A stretch of 64,000 nt of DNA from Pseudomonas sp. C2B4 (GTDB lineage: Bacteria > Pseudomonadota > Gammaproteobacteria > Pseudomonadales > Pseudomonadaceae): contig NZ_JABFMU010000003.1 in the NCBI RefSeq assembly GCF_013359695.1, forward strand, positions 204,137-268,136. The letters run 5' to 3'. The notes below the pieces were generated by a model that was not told the origin of the DNA, did not search any database, and saw nothing but the letters and a program-made list of their open reading frames with translations. The first letter of the stretch is position 1, and each line of letters opens with the position of its first letter. Of this stretch, positions 27,863 to 38,000 are shown piece by piece. Position numbers and translations under genes: made by a program.

Positions 27863-29800
27863 CTATTGCAATCTGAACCCACCCATCTGCCGCGCCAAAT
27901 CATCCGCCAATCGCTGCAACGTCTGGCAATCCTCACGACAAGCCCTGACCTCCCCCGCCGTCGCCCGCGCCAGATCGGAAATCCCTTGAACGTTGCGGTT
28001 GATCTCCTCGGTCACCGCCGACTGCTCTTCCGTCGCCGTCGCCACCTGATGATTCATATCGCTGATGCGCTCGACCTGCCCGGTAATCGCGGTCAACGAC
28101 GCCCCGGTGCGCTGGCTCGATTCGACACCGGTCCCGGTGGCTGCCTGCCCGCTGTGCATCGATGAAACCGCGTTCTCCGCGCCTTGCTTGAGGCTGCCGA
28201 TCATCTGCTGGATTTCATCGGTGGACGTCTGCGTGCGCCGCGCCAACGTGCGCACTTCATCGGCAACCACGGCAAACCCACGCCCCATATCCCCGGCCCG
28301 GGCCGCTTCGATAGCCGCGTTCAGCGCCAACAGGTTGGTCTGTTCGGAAATCCCGCGAATCACCGCCAGTACCTGATCGATGGAAGCGACCTGATCGGCC
28401 AGCTCACTCACGGCACTGGCGGCGACACCGATTTCATCAGACATGCTTTCGATATGCCGGATCGAGCCGCCCACCACTTCACGCGCCTGCATGGCTTCAT
28501 CCCGGGCATTTTGCGAAGCCACTGCCGCATTACCGGCGTTTTGCGCAATTTCTTGCACCGTCAGGCCCATTTCGTGGACAGCGGTGGCGACCATGTCAGT
28601 CATTTCCTGCTGACGCCCGGAACGCTCGGCGGTGTTATCCACCACCCGCGCCACCTGCCCGACCGCCGTGCGCAAGCGTTCGCTGGTAGTCAACACTTCG
28701 CCGATCATGTCGCGCTGACTGTCGAGGAAGCGGTTGAAGCCTCGCGCCAGATCGCCCAGTTCATCGGCGCGGCTGGAATCCAGCCGCTGGGTCAAATCTC
28801 CACCACCGCTACCGATGGCTACCAGCGCTGCTGTTACCTGACGAATCGGTCGCACCAGCCCACGGGCCAGCAACACCACCAGCAACAGACACACCAGCGC
28901 CACCGCCAGACCGATGCCGCTGCTCATCCACATCGCGCGTCGCGCTTCGGCGTAGATCTGCGACTGTGGCACTTCGGCCACCAGCGTCCAGCCGAGATCC
29001 CGCAGCGGCAGGCTCAACGCCAGATAATCCTCGCCATCGCGCGCAAAGCTGCTGCTGGCGGCAATTTTTTGACCCATGACCGCTTGGGCCGCCGAGGCGC
29101 CAATCTGTTCGCTCAGGCTGCGTTTGCCGCTGAATTGCGCCTCCGGATGCACCTGGATCAAACCGTCGGAACGTACGAGATAGACCTTGCCGCGCTCACC
29201 GAAGTTGAAGTTGTGGATCAGCTCCGACAGCTCTTTCATGCTCAGGCCAAGCCCCGCCACGCCCACGACTTTGCCGGCCTGCTCGACCTTGAGGTCGATG
29301 AACAGCGCCAATTCTCCGGTGGCCGTGTCGTTGTCGATATTGAGGGTGCGTGGCTGGTTGCTGTCGAGGAACGAGTAGAACCAGGCGTCCTTGGGATTGG
29401 AACGGCTCAGGGTGCGATCCAGGCCCTTTTCCGTGTAGTAGTGGTTCGACGCGGTGCCGATAATCAGCGCGGTAAACGCCTTGTGTTCGCCGCGGATACC
29501 TTCCAGATACTGCACGAACGCAGGGGTTTTGCTGCTGTCTTCGCCGCTGGCAAGCCAGTCGCGCACCATGCTGTTGTTGGCGATATCCCTGGCGGCGGTG
29601 AGAGGCTGGACGAGGATGCGCTCGATGTCGTTGCGCATCGCTTCGATACTCGACGGCAGCGCTTGCTCGACCAGATAGCTCTGGGCGAGGCGGTTGACTA
29701 CCAGGGTATAAATGCCAACCACGATCAGCACGCTGACCAGCAGGGCGGTGCCCATGCTCAAGATCAACTGCCATTGAATACTGCGTCGCCAGAACTGCAT
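27863..29800 (-). CDS. Methyl-accepting chemotaxis protein with Cache-type periplasmic sensor
   Basis: A 645-residue receptor. The start [15 protein letters not shown] at 29800 directly precedes the first membrane helix (about residues 10-33); an in-frame ATG at 29896 was rejected because it adds an unlikely leader. A double-Cache-like periplasmic domain spans about 35-290 ([31 protein letters not shown]). A second membrane helix covers 293-313, then a HAMP domain and the cytoplasmic signalling domain with the hairpin-tip motif [20 protein letters not shown]. It senses small ligands and controls CheA. The ligand is not predictable. It lies between the two related hypothetical genes, on the opposite strand to both. 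Confidence 0.93.
   Translation of the reverse strand: MQFWRRSIQWQLILSMGTALLVSVLIVVGIYTLVVNRLAQSYLVEQALPSSIEAMRNDIERILVQPLTAARDIANNSMVRDWLASGEDSSKTPAFVQYLEGIRGEHKAFTALIIGTASNHYYTEKGLDRTLSRSNPKDAWFYSFLDSNQPRTLNIDNDTATGELALFIDLKVEQAGKVVGVAGLGLSMKELSELIHNFNFGERGKVYLVRSDGLIQVHPEAQFSGKRSLSEQIGASAAQAVMGQKIAASSSFARDGEDYLALSLPLRDLGWTLVAEVPQSQIYAEARRAMWMSSGIGLAVALVCLLLVVLLARGLVRPIRQVTAALVAIGSGGGDLTQRLDSSRADELGDLARGFNRFLDSQRDMIGEVLTTSERLRTAVGQVARVVDNTAERSGRQQEMTDMVATAVHEMGLTVQEIAQNAGNAAVASQNARDEAMQAREVVGGSIRHIESMSDEIGVAASAVSELADQVASIDQVLAVIRGISEQTNLLALNAAIEAARAGDMGRGFAVVADEVRTLARRTQTSTDEIQQMIGSLKQGAENAVSSMHSGQAATGTGVESSQRTGASLTAITGQVERISDMNHQVATATEEQSAVTEEINRNVQGISDLARATAGEVRACREDCQTLQRLADDLARQMGGFRLQ
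27874..27900. repeat. 27-base direct repeat, right copy
   Basis: 25/27 identical to 26394-26420; it lies in the 3' end of the intact chemoreceptor gene, encoding DLARQMGGF on the reverse strand. Confidence 0.75.
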
Positions 29801-29937
29801 GGAGCACCCCCAAAGAATAAGAGGCTGAAACACTGCAACAGGCGTGCCGATTGTATACACATCACGACAAAATCGTGTGCATAGACGAAATAACACTGCC
29901 CTACCAACGCAAACCGCCTGTCAGCTTCGACGTGGAA

Positions 29938-29953
29938 CTGTCAATTCTGACAG
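29938..29953. promoter_or_regulatory. Palindrome CTGTCA-N4-TGACAG upstream of the 30030 gene
   Basis: CTGTCAATTCTGACAG is a perfect 6-base dyad with a 4-base centre, preceded by AA as in the copy at 26890-26911. It lies 76 bases before the ATG at 30030 and also in the upstream region of the divergent chemoreceptor. It is probably an operator shared with the 27007 gene. Confidence 0.65.
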
Positions 29954-30029
29954 GTCACAGAACACCCACTCCAGGCTTACCGTTCCAACTCCGCAGGATT
30001 GACTGCCAGGAACACCCAGGAGGTGCAAC

Positions 30030-30386
30030 ATGACAAATAGAAATGGCCATTCAGCATCCACAGCGATGCTCGACAATGATGCTTTTATTAAAGCTGCCAG
30101 CGTCGGCGATACGGTTTTAGTAGGCAGCACCACCCATACAGTCATCAAAAAGCGATTTACCGAATCCAATGACACAATCACTCGGTACTTTGTTGAAATC
30201 GACCTGAATCCCGGACTCAATTACAAGACGTCGCAGTCGATCAGTGCCAACGAATACCTCGCGTTACTGACGCCTGGCAATCTTGTCAGGATCGGCCCGG
30301 CAAACTACGTCGTCGAAAATACAGAGTTCGTTAAAGACGACAATGGCGCGCAGATAAGGAGAGTGAACTGGCACCCGGAAGAATGA
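30030..30386 (+). CDS. Small hypothetical repeat protein, paralogue of the 27007 product
   Basis: A 118-residue protein with a strong ribosome site (AGGAGGT, 30019-30025). No known family, signal peptide or membrane helix is recognised. It contains two units like those of the 27007 protein. Unit one starts at Asp15 (DNDAFIKAASVGDTVLVG). Unit two starts at Asn74 (NEYLALLTPGNLVRIGPANY) and aligns without gaps over 27 residues with residues 92-118 of the larger protein, sharing N-E, Y and E-F at the same spacings. It is convergent with the ZapA-like gene and divergent from the chemoreceptor. Function unknown; the common upstream palindrome suggests co-regulation with the 27007 gene. Confidence 0.78.
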   Translation: MTNRNGHSASTAMLDNDAFIKAASVGDTVLVGSTTHTVIKKRFTESNDTITRYFVEIDLNPGLNYKTSQSISANEYLALLTPGNLVRIGPANYVVENTEFVKDDNGAQIRRVNWHPEE

Positions 30387-30449
30387 AAAACCGATACATG
30401 TTTTTCAGTTGTAGCGCCCCGAATGATCAAGGCGCCTTGATGTGCAGTA

Positions 30450-30752
30450 TCAGCCTTGTTGGCCGATCGTCTTGGAAATCACTTCAACCGTGGCGTTGAC
30501 TTGCTCTTGGTAACGGTCGAGTTCGAGCTTGTGCTGCTTCTGCATTTCGATCTGCTTGGAACACAGGTTCATCGCGGCCAGCACCAGCAGTCGGTCACCG
30601 ATCAGGGTCGGGTACTTCTTTTTGGTCTCGGCCAGGGCAGCCTTCAGCATCAACGCAGCGTCCAGCAGGGTTTGCTCTTCCCCGGCCGGTGCCTTGATCG
30701 AGTAGTCCTCCCCCAGGATCGAGACGACTTTTACCCCTGCGCCGTAACTCAT
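30450..30752 (-). CDS. ZapA-like cell-division protein (probable second copy)
   Basis: A 100-residue protein with the ZapA layout: a short beta-rich head (VKVVSILGEDYSIKAPAGEE), a helix with LLDAALMLKAALAETKKKYP, the conserved LIGDRLLVLAAMNLCSKQIE segment, and a C-terminal coiled coil. ZapA crosslinks FtsZ filaments at the Z ring. It overlaps the upstream coiled-coil gene by four bases. The canonical Pseudomonas zapA is, as I recall, next to 6S RNA and the ygfA/ygfB genes. None of these is here, and the sequence differs from typical ZapA at the N terminus, so this is probably a paralogue. Confidence 0.72.
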   Translation of the reverse strand: MSYGAGVKVVSILGEDYSIKAPAGEEQTLLDAALMLKAALAETKKKYPTLIGDRLLVLAAMNLCSKQIEMQKQHKLELDRYQEQVNATVEVISKTIGQQG

Positions 30753-30979
30753 GCGCTGACGGGGCCAGCGCTGACGCGCTCAACCAGGGCCTGAATGCGT
30801 GCCGCGGTGGCGCCGTGCTTTTCTTCCTGTTCCATCAGGCTCAGTTGCAGGCTTTCGTTTTCGTCCTTGACCTGGGCCAGTTCGGCGCTCAGGGCTTGGT
30901 TGGTGCCGAGCAGGGTCTGGTTCTGTTGTACCAGGTCGCTGACCAGCTGTTCCAATTGGCTTAGGGATGCTTCCAACAT
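30749..30979 (-). CDS. Small coiled-coil protein (ZapB / TIGR02449-like)
   Basis: A 76-residue protein from the ATG at 30979 (MLEASLSQLEQLVSDLVQQN), preceded by GGAAAATCAAA; the longer frame to 31057 has no ribosome site. It is almost entirely a predicted coiled coil (LSAELAQVKDENESLQLSLM), as in ZapB or the TIGR02449 proteins that accompany ZapA. Its stop overlaps the start of the ZapA-like gene (ATGA), so the two are cotranscribed and probably interact. Assignment rests on size, coiled-coil pattern and neighbour. Confidence 0.65.
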   Translation of the reverse strand: MLEASLSQLEQLVSDLVQQNQTLLGTNQALSAELAQVKDENESLQLSLMEQEEKHGATAARIQALVERVSAGPVSA

Positions 30980-31150
30980 TTTGATTTTCCAGGCATTTTC
31001 AAAGGGCGCGTACGATAAAGAAAAGTCACTGTGGATGCCAGGGTTAAACGGGCGCAAGGCCTTGATTTTCCTGACGAGTGACCTTTCTCGCGAACTTTAA
31101 AGACTGTGATTGACCGATCTGGTTCCTGCACTTCGTCGCCCGCCTCATCC

Positions 31151-31251
31151 TGTAGGAGCGAGCTCGCTCGCGATGGACTTCAACGATAACGCGTGCAGCC
31201 TGAATCAACGCGTCGTTCTTGATTGCTTCGCGAGCAAGCTCGCGCCTACAG
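31151..31251. repeat. REP doublet (TGTAGGAGC variant)
   Basis: TGTAGGAGCGAGCTCGCTCG and the inverse TTCGCGAGCAAGCTCGCGCC lie in the 374-base gap between two divergent genes (30980-31353). Its core GAGCTCGC differs from the common GAGCCTGC. The remainder of the gap should hold both promoters; I see no clear consensus. Confidence 0.88.
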
Positions 31252-31353
31252 TTAAACGCACCCCGCAGGCTCAAGACTTGAGTCGCATGACCGATAAGTC
31301 ATCCATACAGCAGCCTCAACCCCGCACGTATGCGCCCTTTTTCGGTAACCACC

Positions 31354-32979
31354 ATGTCCCTTCGTAATATGAATATCGCGCCGCGAGCGTTCCTCGGTTT
31401 TGCCCTGATTGGCGGCCTGATGATGGTGCTGGGGGTGTTTGCCCTGAACCAGATGAGCAAGATCCGCGGTGCCGCCGAGAACATCACCGTCAGCAGCGTG
31501 CCGAGCATCAAGAGCCTCGACGAATTCACCCAACTGACCTTGCGCCTGCGCGTGCTGTCCTACCGTTTGCTGGTGAACCGCGAGCCCGACGTGCAGCAAA
31601 AAACCGTGGAGTTGCTTGAGCTTCGCAACCAACAGATTCGCAGCGCCCAGGCCACCTACGAAAAGCTGATCACCAGCCCGCAGGAACGTGCAGCCTACGA
31701 TCAATACGTGCAACTGCTCGGGCAATACCGCCAGATTGAAGAGCGGATGAAGACCCTGTCACGCAACAATCAGGTCGACGAGTTGCGCAGCCTGCTCAAC
31801 GCTGATCTGCTGAGCAACTCCGAAGCGATCAACGCCGTGTTGAGCAAACTGCTGGAGATCAATACTCGGCAGACCCTCGACACCAACCAGCAAGCCGCCG
31901 ATCAGTACGATTCGGCGTTCAATCTGGTCATCACCCTGCTGGTGATTACCACCGGCCTGACCGTGCTGTTCGCCTGGTTGCTAACCATCAGCATCACCAA
32001 ACCGATTGCCGCTGCCTTGACGGCCGCCGAGCACATCGCCGAAGGCAACCTGACGCGCCCGATCACGGTCGACGGCGAGGACGAAGCCGGCCGCTTGCTG
32101 CTGGCGATGTCGAAGATGCAGGACAAACTACGCGACACCCTGCAGCGTATTTCCGGCTCCGCCACTCAACTGGCGTCTGCCGCTGAAGAACTCAACAGTG
32201 TCACCGATGAAAGCGCCCGAGGCCTGACCCAGCAGAACAACGAGATTGAACAGGCGGCCACCGCGGTCAACGAAATGACCAGCGCCGTGGAAGAAGTCGC
32301 ACGCAATGCGGTCAGCACGTCCGAAGCATCGAAAAACGCCACCACCTCTGCTGGTGACGGTCGCGACCTGGTGCAGGAAACCGTGAGCGCCATCGAGCGC
32401 ATGAGTGCCGATGTGCAAAGCACTGCGACCTTGATCAGCGATCTGGCCAATGAATCCCGTGACATTGGCAAGGTGCTGGATGTGATTCGCGGCCTGGCCG
32501 ACCAAACCAACCTGCTGGCGCTGAACGCCGCCATCGAAGCCGCCCGTGCCGGTGAAGCCGGTCGCGGCTTCGCGGTGGTGGCCGACGAAGTGCGAGCCCT
32601 GGCGCACCGCACCCAGCAGTCGACCAGTGAAATCGAACGCATGATCGGCAGTATCCAGAGCGGTACCGAGCATGCGGTGGACTCGATGCGCAACAGCACC
32701 GAGCGCGCAGAGTCGACCTTGAACATCGCCCGTGGCGCCGGGATGTCGCTGGACACCATCAACAGCGCCATCGTCGAAATCAACGAACGCAACCTGGTGA
32801 TCGCCAGCGCCGCCGAGGAGCAGGCACAAGTGGCCCGCGAAGTGGATCGCAATCTGGTGAACATTCGTGATCTGTCGGTGCAGTCGTCCACCGGCGCCAA
32901 CCAGACCAGTGCGGCCAGTAGCGAGCTGTCGCGATTGGCGGTGGACCTGAACACGATGGTTGGGCGGTTTAGCCTGTAA
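31354..32979 (+). CDS. Methyl-accepting chemotaxis protein with four-helix-bundle sensor
   Basis: A 541-residue receptor. A first membrane helix (about residues 10-32, [20 protein letters not shown]) is followed by a helical periplasmic domain of ~150 residues of the 4HB_MCP type ([20 protein letters not shown]). Then come a second helix (about 190-212), HAMP, and the signalling domain with [21 protein letters not shown] at the tip. Ligand unknown. Starts at 31330 and 31369 are also in frame; 31354 is chosen by family similarity. It is unrelated in its sensor domain to the receptor at 27863. Confidence 0.93.
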   Translation: MSLRNMNIAPRAFLGFALIGGLMMVLGVFALNQMSKIRGAAENITVSSVPSIKSLDEFTQLTLRLRVLSYRLLVNREPDVQQKTVELLELRNQQIRSAQATYEKLITSPQERAAYDQYVQLLGQYRQIEERMKTLSRNNQVDELRSLLNADLLSNSEAINAVLSKLLEINTRQTLDTNQQAADQYDSAFNLVITLLVITTGLTVLFAWLLTISITKPIAAALTAAEHIAEGNLTRPITVDGEDEAGRLLLAMSKMQDKLRDTLQRISGSATQLASAAEELNSVTDESARGLTQQNNEIEQAATAVNEMTSAVEEVARNAVSTSEASKNATTSAGDGRDLVQETVSAIERMSADVQSTATLISDLANESRDIGKVLDVIRGLADQTNLLALNAAIEAARAGEAGRGFAVVADEVRALAHRTQQSTSEIERMIGSIQSGTEHAVDSMRNSTERAESTLNIARGAGMSLDTINSAIVEINERNLVIASAAEEQAQVAREVDRNLVNIRDLSVQSSTGANQTSAASSELSRLAVDLNTMVGRFSL

Positions 32980-32997
32980 TCCGCCAACACCGCCCCC

Positions 32998-33082
32998 TGT
33001 GGGAGCTGGCTTGCCAGCGATGGCGACCTCAAGACCACCGTAGATATTGAGGGCCTCATCGCTGGCAAGCCAGCTCCCACAG
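32998..33082. repeat. REP doublet (GCTGGC core variant)
   Basis: TGTGGGAGCTGGCTTGCCAG and the inverse CTGGCAAGCCAGCTCCCACA lie between the chemoreceptor and the antiporter. The core GCTGGCTTGCCAGC marks a different REP subfamily from the GAGCCTGC type. Confidence 0.9.
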
Positions 33083-33224
33083 GGGATCGGGTGGATCGGT
33101 AAGTTGTGTTTTTCTAATCTGCAAAAGCTTTTTGACAGCATCACATTTCAACAGGTTAGAATCGCTGGCACGCAGACTGCATGGTCAGTTTGTGCCCGTC
33201 TTTCAGCTTTCCGGAGTACTGCCT

Positions 33225-34967
33225 TTGAATGCGACGACCATCAACAGCCTGTTCTTGATCGGCGCGTTGCTGGTAGGTGCGAGCATTCTGGTGAGCTCAC
33301 TTTCTTCACGCCTCGGCATTCCGATTCTGGTCATCATCCTGGCCGTGGGTATGGCCGCCGGTGTCGATGGCGGCGGCATCATCTTCGATAACTACCCCAC
33401 GGCTTACCTGGTCGGCAACCTCGCTCTGGCGGTGATTTTGCTGGACGGCGGTTTGCGCACCCGGGTGTCGAGTTTCCGCGTGGCGCTATGGCCGGCGCTG
33501 TCGCTGGCGACCATCGGCGTATTGATTACCACCGGGCTGACCGGCATGGCCGCCGCCTGGCTGTTCGACCTGAATCTGATTCAAGGCTTGCTGATCGGCG
33601 CCATTGTCGGCTCCACCGACGCCGCGGCGGTGTTCTCATTATTGGGTGGCAAAGGCCTGAACGAACGGGTGACCGCGAGCCTTGAGATCGAGTCCGGCAG
33701 CAACGACCCGATGGCAGTGTTCCTCACCGTGACCCTGATCGACATGCTCGCCAGCGGCCAGACTGGCCTGCACTGGAGCCTGCTGACCCACTTGCTGCGC
33801 GAGTTCGGCATCGGCTCCGTCATCGGCCTGGGCGGTGGCTGGCTGATGCTGCAACTGGTTAACCGCATTAATCTGGCCACCGGCCTGTATCCGATCCTGG
33901 TCATCGCTGGCGGCCTGGTGGTATTCGCCCTGACCAACGCCCTGCACGGCAGCGGCTTCCTGGCGGTGTACTTGTGCGGCCTGGTCATCGGTAACCGCCC
34001 GGTGCGCAGCCGCCACGGCATCCTGCACATGCTCGACGGCATGGCCTGGCTGGCGCAGATCGGGATGTTCCTGGTACTGGGGCTGCTGGTCACGCCCCAC
34101 GACCTGCTACCGATTGCCTTGCCGGCACTGGGCTTGGCACTTTGGATGATTCTCTTTGCGCGCCCCCTGTCGGTGCTGGTCGGGCTGCTGCCGTTCAAGG
34201 CCTTCCATGGCCGCGAAAAAGCGTTCATTTCCTGGGTCGGCTTGCGCGGCGCGGTGCCGATCATTCTGGCGGTGTTCCCGCTGATGGCTGGCCTGCCTAA
34301 CGCCCAGCTCTATTTCAACCTCGCGTTCTTTATTGTGCTGGTGTCGCTGCTGGTGCAAGGCACGAGCCTGCCGTGGATCGCCAAACTGTTGAAGGTGACG
34401 GTGCCACCGGAGCCTGCGCCGATCTCCCGTTCCGCCCTGGAAGTTCACGTCACCAGTGAATGGGAGTTGTTCGTTTATCGCCTCGGCGCTGAAAAATGGT
34501 GCATCGGTTCACACCTTCGCGAGCTGAAAATGCCCGAAGGCACCCGGATCGCAGCCTTGTTTCGTGGCGAGCAACTGCTCCATCCGTCGGGTAGTACGGT
34601 GCTGGAAGTCGACGATTTGCTCTGCGTAATCGGCCACGAACACAACCTTCCCGCCCTTGGAAAACTGTTCAGCCAGGCACCGCAACGCGGCCTCGATTTG
34701 CGCTTTTTCGGCGACTTCGTACTCGAAGGAGACGCCCAGCTGGCCGCGGTTGCTGCCCTGTACGGCTTGAAGGTCGAAGGCATCGATCCGGACATGTCCC
34801 TGGGCCGCTTCATTGCCCAGAAAGTGGGGGGCGCCCCCGTGGTCGGCGACCAGGTGGAATGGAACAACACCATCTGGACCGTCGCGGTCATGGACGGGAA
34901 CAAGATCGGCAAAGTGGGCGTCAGATTCCCCGAAGGAAGTCGCCCCGGCCCGGGACTCTTCCTCTAA
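33225..34967 (+). CDS. CPA1-type potassium (sodium)/proton antiporter with C-terminal TrkA-C and regulatory domain (CvrA/NhaP2-like)
   Basis: A 580-residue membrane antiporter from a TTG at 33225, with GGAG 8 bases upstream; this gives the family-typical start and length. An ATG-started frame at 33132 adds 31 non-hydrophobic residues. About 12 membrane helices span residues 5-395, including [18 protein letters not shown] and the ion-binding [14 protein letters not shown] cytosolic TrkA-C-like domain follows (about 405-490), then a CorC/HlyC-like C-terminal part ending [15 protein letters not shown]. It exchanges K+ or Na+ for H+ and probably protects against osmotic or alkaline stress. It corresponds to PA5021 in synteny. 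Confidence 0.88.
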   Translation: MNATTINSLFLIGALLVGASILVSSLSSRLGIPILVIILAVGMAAGVDGGGIIFDNYPTAYLVGNLALAVILLDGGLRTRVSSFRVALWPALSLATIGVLITTGLTGMAAAWLFDLNLIQGLLIGAIVGSTDAAAVFSLLGGKGLNERVTASLEIESGSNDPMAVFLTVTLIDMLASGQTGLHWSLLTHLLREFGIGSVIGLGGGWLMLQLVNRINLATGLYPILVIAGGLVVFALTNALHGSGFLAVYLCGLVIGNRPVRSRHGILHMLDGMAWLAQIGMFLVLGLLVTPHDLLPIALPALGLALWMILFARPLSVLVGLLPFKAFHGREKAFISWVGLRGAVPIILAVFPLMAGLPNAQLYFNLAFFIVLVSLLVQGTSLPWIAKLLKVTVPPEPAPISRSALEVHVTSEWELFVYRLGAEKWCIGSHLRELKMPEGTRIAALFRGEQLLHPSGSTVLEVDDLLCVIGHEHNLPALGKLFSQAPQRGLDLRFFGDFVLEGDAQLAAVAALYGLKVEGIDPDMSLGRFIAQKVGGAPVVGDQVEWNNTIWTVAVMDGNKIGKVGVRFPEGSRPGPGLFL

Positions 34968-35002
34968 ACTCCATTCTTCGCCTCGTACTTTGATCGGTCT
35001 TT

Positions 35003-38000
35003 ATGTCAAGTCTGCGCACTTTTTTCGTCATGGTCCTCTTGGGCCTGAGCCTCTCCGCCGGCACGCTGCAAGCCGCCGAACCACCCACTCGCGAATCCGT
35101 GCAGGCCAGCCTGGACAAGATCGCCGACCGCAAATTGCCGGAGGCGGATCAAAAAGCCTTGCAGGCTGTCCTGCAAGGTACGCTGACACAGCTCAATAAT
35201 CGGCGTGATTACGAGCAGAAGCTCAATGACCTCAAGCAGCAATTGGCCTCCGCCCCCAAGCAGACTGTCGAGAACCAGCGTGAGCTGATGCGTCTCAAAG
35301 CCAGCAACGTGGTGCCGGTTGCGCAACGCTTCACCAAGGAGTCGATTCCACAGCTGGAGCAAATGCTCACCGAGCGCTCGACCCAACAAAGCGATCTGCA
35401 AAAAGCGCTCGCCGATGCCAATAGCCTGGTCATCACCGCCCAGACCCGCCCCGAGCGCGCCCAGGCGGAAATCTCCAGCAGCCAGACGCGCATCCAGCAG
35501 ATCAATAACATCCTCAAGGCCGGCAAAGACGCGGGCAAGACCTTGAGCGCCGAGCAGCGCGACCAGCTCAACGCCGAACTGGCCGCCCTCAACGCGCTGA
35601 TCCCGTTGCGTCGCCAGGAACTGGCCGGCAATACCCAGCTGCAAGACCTGGGCAACAGTCAGCATGACTTGTTGTCGGAGCGCTCCGACCGGTTGGATCG
35701 GGAAATCCAGGAGCTGCAAAACCTGATCAACCAGAAGCGCCTGGCTCAATCCCAGGAGACGGTGACGCAGCAGTCCATCGAAGCGCAAAAGGCCGGCGGC
35801 AGCAGCCTGTTGGCCACCGAAAGCGCGGCCAACCTGAAACTCTCGGACTACCTGCTCAAAAGCACTGACCGCCTCAACGAGGTCACCCAACAGAACCTGC
35901 AGACCAAGCAGCAGCTGGACAGCGTGACCCAGAGCGATTCAGCCCTGGACGAACAGATCAACGTGCTCAAGGGCAGCCTGCTGCTCTCGAAGATTCTCTA
36001 CAAACAGAAGCAGGCCTTGCCGCGCCTCAAAGTCGACCGCGACCTGGCCGACCAGATCGCCGACATTCGCCTGTATCAGTTCGAAGTCAGCCAGCAACGG
36101 GAGTTGCTCAGCAACCCGATTACCTACGTCGACAACCTGCTTTCGACCCAACCGCCCGAACAAGTCACCCCGCAGTTGCGAAAAAGCCTGCTGGAACTGG
36201 CCACCACCCGTGCGGATCTGTTGGAGCGGTTGAATCGCGAGCTGAGCGCCGTGCTCAACGAATCCATCACCCTGCAACTGAACCAGAAGCAACTGCTCAG
36301 TACCGCACAAAGCCTGCGGGCAACGCTCGATGAACAGATGTTCTGGATCCCCAGCAACAAGCCACTGGATGTGGAATGGATACGCGGCGTGCCGGATCGC
36401 CTGAAACGTCAGATCGATACGCTTCCCCTGGCTTCCAGCCTGAGTGAACTAACCGACGGCCTGACCCAACGCCCCTTGCTGTTCCTGCCACTGGCAATGC
36501 TGATCGGTGCGCTGCTGTGGCGCCGCAAACAACTGTATGCGCGCCTGAACAAGGTTCACCAGGACATCGGCCACTTCAAGCGCGACAGCCAGTGGCACAC
36601 GCCGCAGGCGATCCTGATCAACATTTTGCTGGCGATGCCGGTGTCGCTGGGCCTGGCCTTATGCGGCCTGGCCCTGCAAATCGACGCCCGCGGGCAGAAC
36701 GCCAACATGGGCTCGGCCCTGCTGCAAATGGCCCAGGCCTGGCTGGTGTTCTACACCGCTTATCGAATCCTGGCGCCGGGCGGCGTGGCCGAGCTGCATT
36801 TCCGCTGGGAAAAGCCTCAGGTCGAATTCCTGCGCGGCTGGGTCCGTCGGCTCGGCATGGTGGTCATGGCACTGGTCGCCGTGGTGGCGGTTGCCGAACT
36901 GCAACCGGCGGCCCTGGCCGATGACGTGCTGGGCATGCCGGTGGTGCTCATCTGCTACGCCCTGATGACCTGGCTGCTCAGCCGCCTGCTATGGAGCAGC
37001 CCGGCCCACGAGAACGCATCGCTGTTCCGCAAGGCCGTGGCCATCATGTTCACCGCCCTGCCGATCGCCTTGTTCGTGGCCGTATGCTTCGGCTACTACT
37101 ACACCGCGCTGAAACTCAGTGACCGGTTGATCAACACCCTGTACCTGCTGATGTTCTGGCTGGTGATCGAAGCCACCTTCGTACGCGGCCTCAGCGTCGC
37201 GGCACGCCGCCTGGCCTACCAGCGCGCCCTGACCAAACGCCAGGCCGCGAAAGAGGCCAGCGACGGCGAAGCGGTGATCGAAGAACCGACCCTGGACATC
37301 GAGAAGGTCAACGAACAGTCCCTGCGCCTGATTCGCCTGGCACTGCTCGGCGGTTTCATGGCGTTGCTGTACTGGGCCTGGGCCGATCTGATCACGGTGT
37401 TCTCGTACCTGGACAACGTCACCCTGTACGAATACACCAGCGGCACCGGTGCCAACATGAGCATGGTGCCAATCAGCATCGGCGACATGCTCGGCGCGTT
37501 GATCATCATCGGCATCACCTTCGCCCTGGCGCGCAACCTGCCGGGTTTGCTGGAAGTGTTCGTGCTGTCGAAGCTGAACCTGGCCCAGGGCAGCGCCTAC
37601 GCCACGACCACGCTGCTGTCCTACGTGATTGCAGGTGTCGGTTTCGTCTCGACGCTGTCGACACTCGGCGTGAGCTGGGACAAGTTGCAGTGGCTGGTGG
37701 CGGCGCTATCGGTGGGCCTGGGCTTCGGCATGCAGGAGATCTTCGCCAACTTCATCTCCGGCATCATGATCCTGTTCGAACGCCCGGTGCGGATTGGCGA
37801 CACCATCACCATCGGCAACCTGTCGGGTACGGTGAGCAAGATCCGCATCCGCGCCACGACCATCACCGACTTCGACCGCAAGGACATCATCGTCCCGAAC
37901 AAGACGTTCATTACCGGGCAACTGATCAACTGGTCCCTGACCGACACCATCACCCGGGTGACACTCAAGCTCGGGGTCGATTACGGCTCCGACCTGGACC

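Noticed and set aside
30387..30449. 6S RNA (ssrS) expected downstream of zapA
   Set aside because: The gap is only 63 bases and shows no long bulged hairpin, so there is no 6S RNA here.
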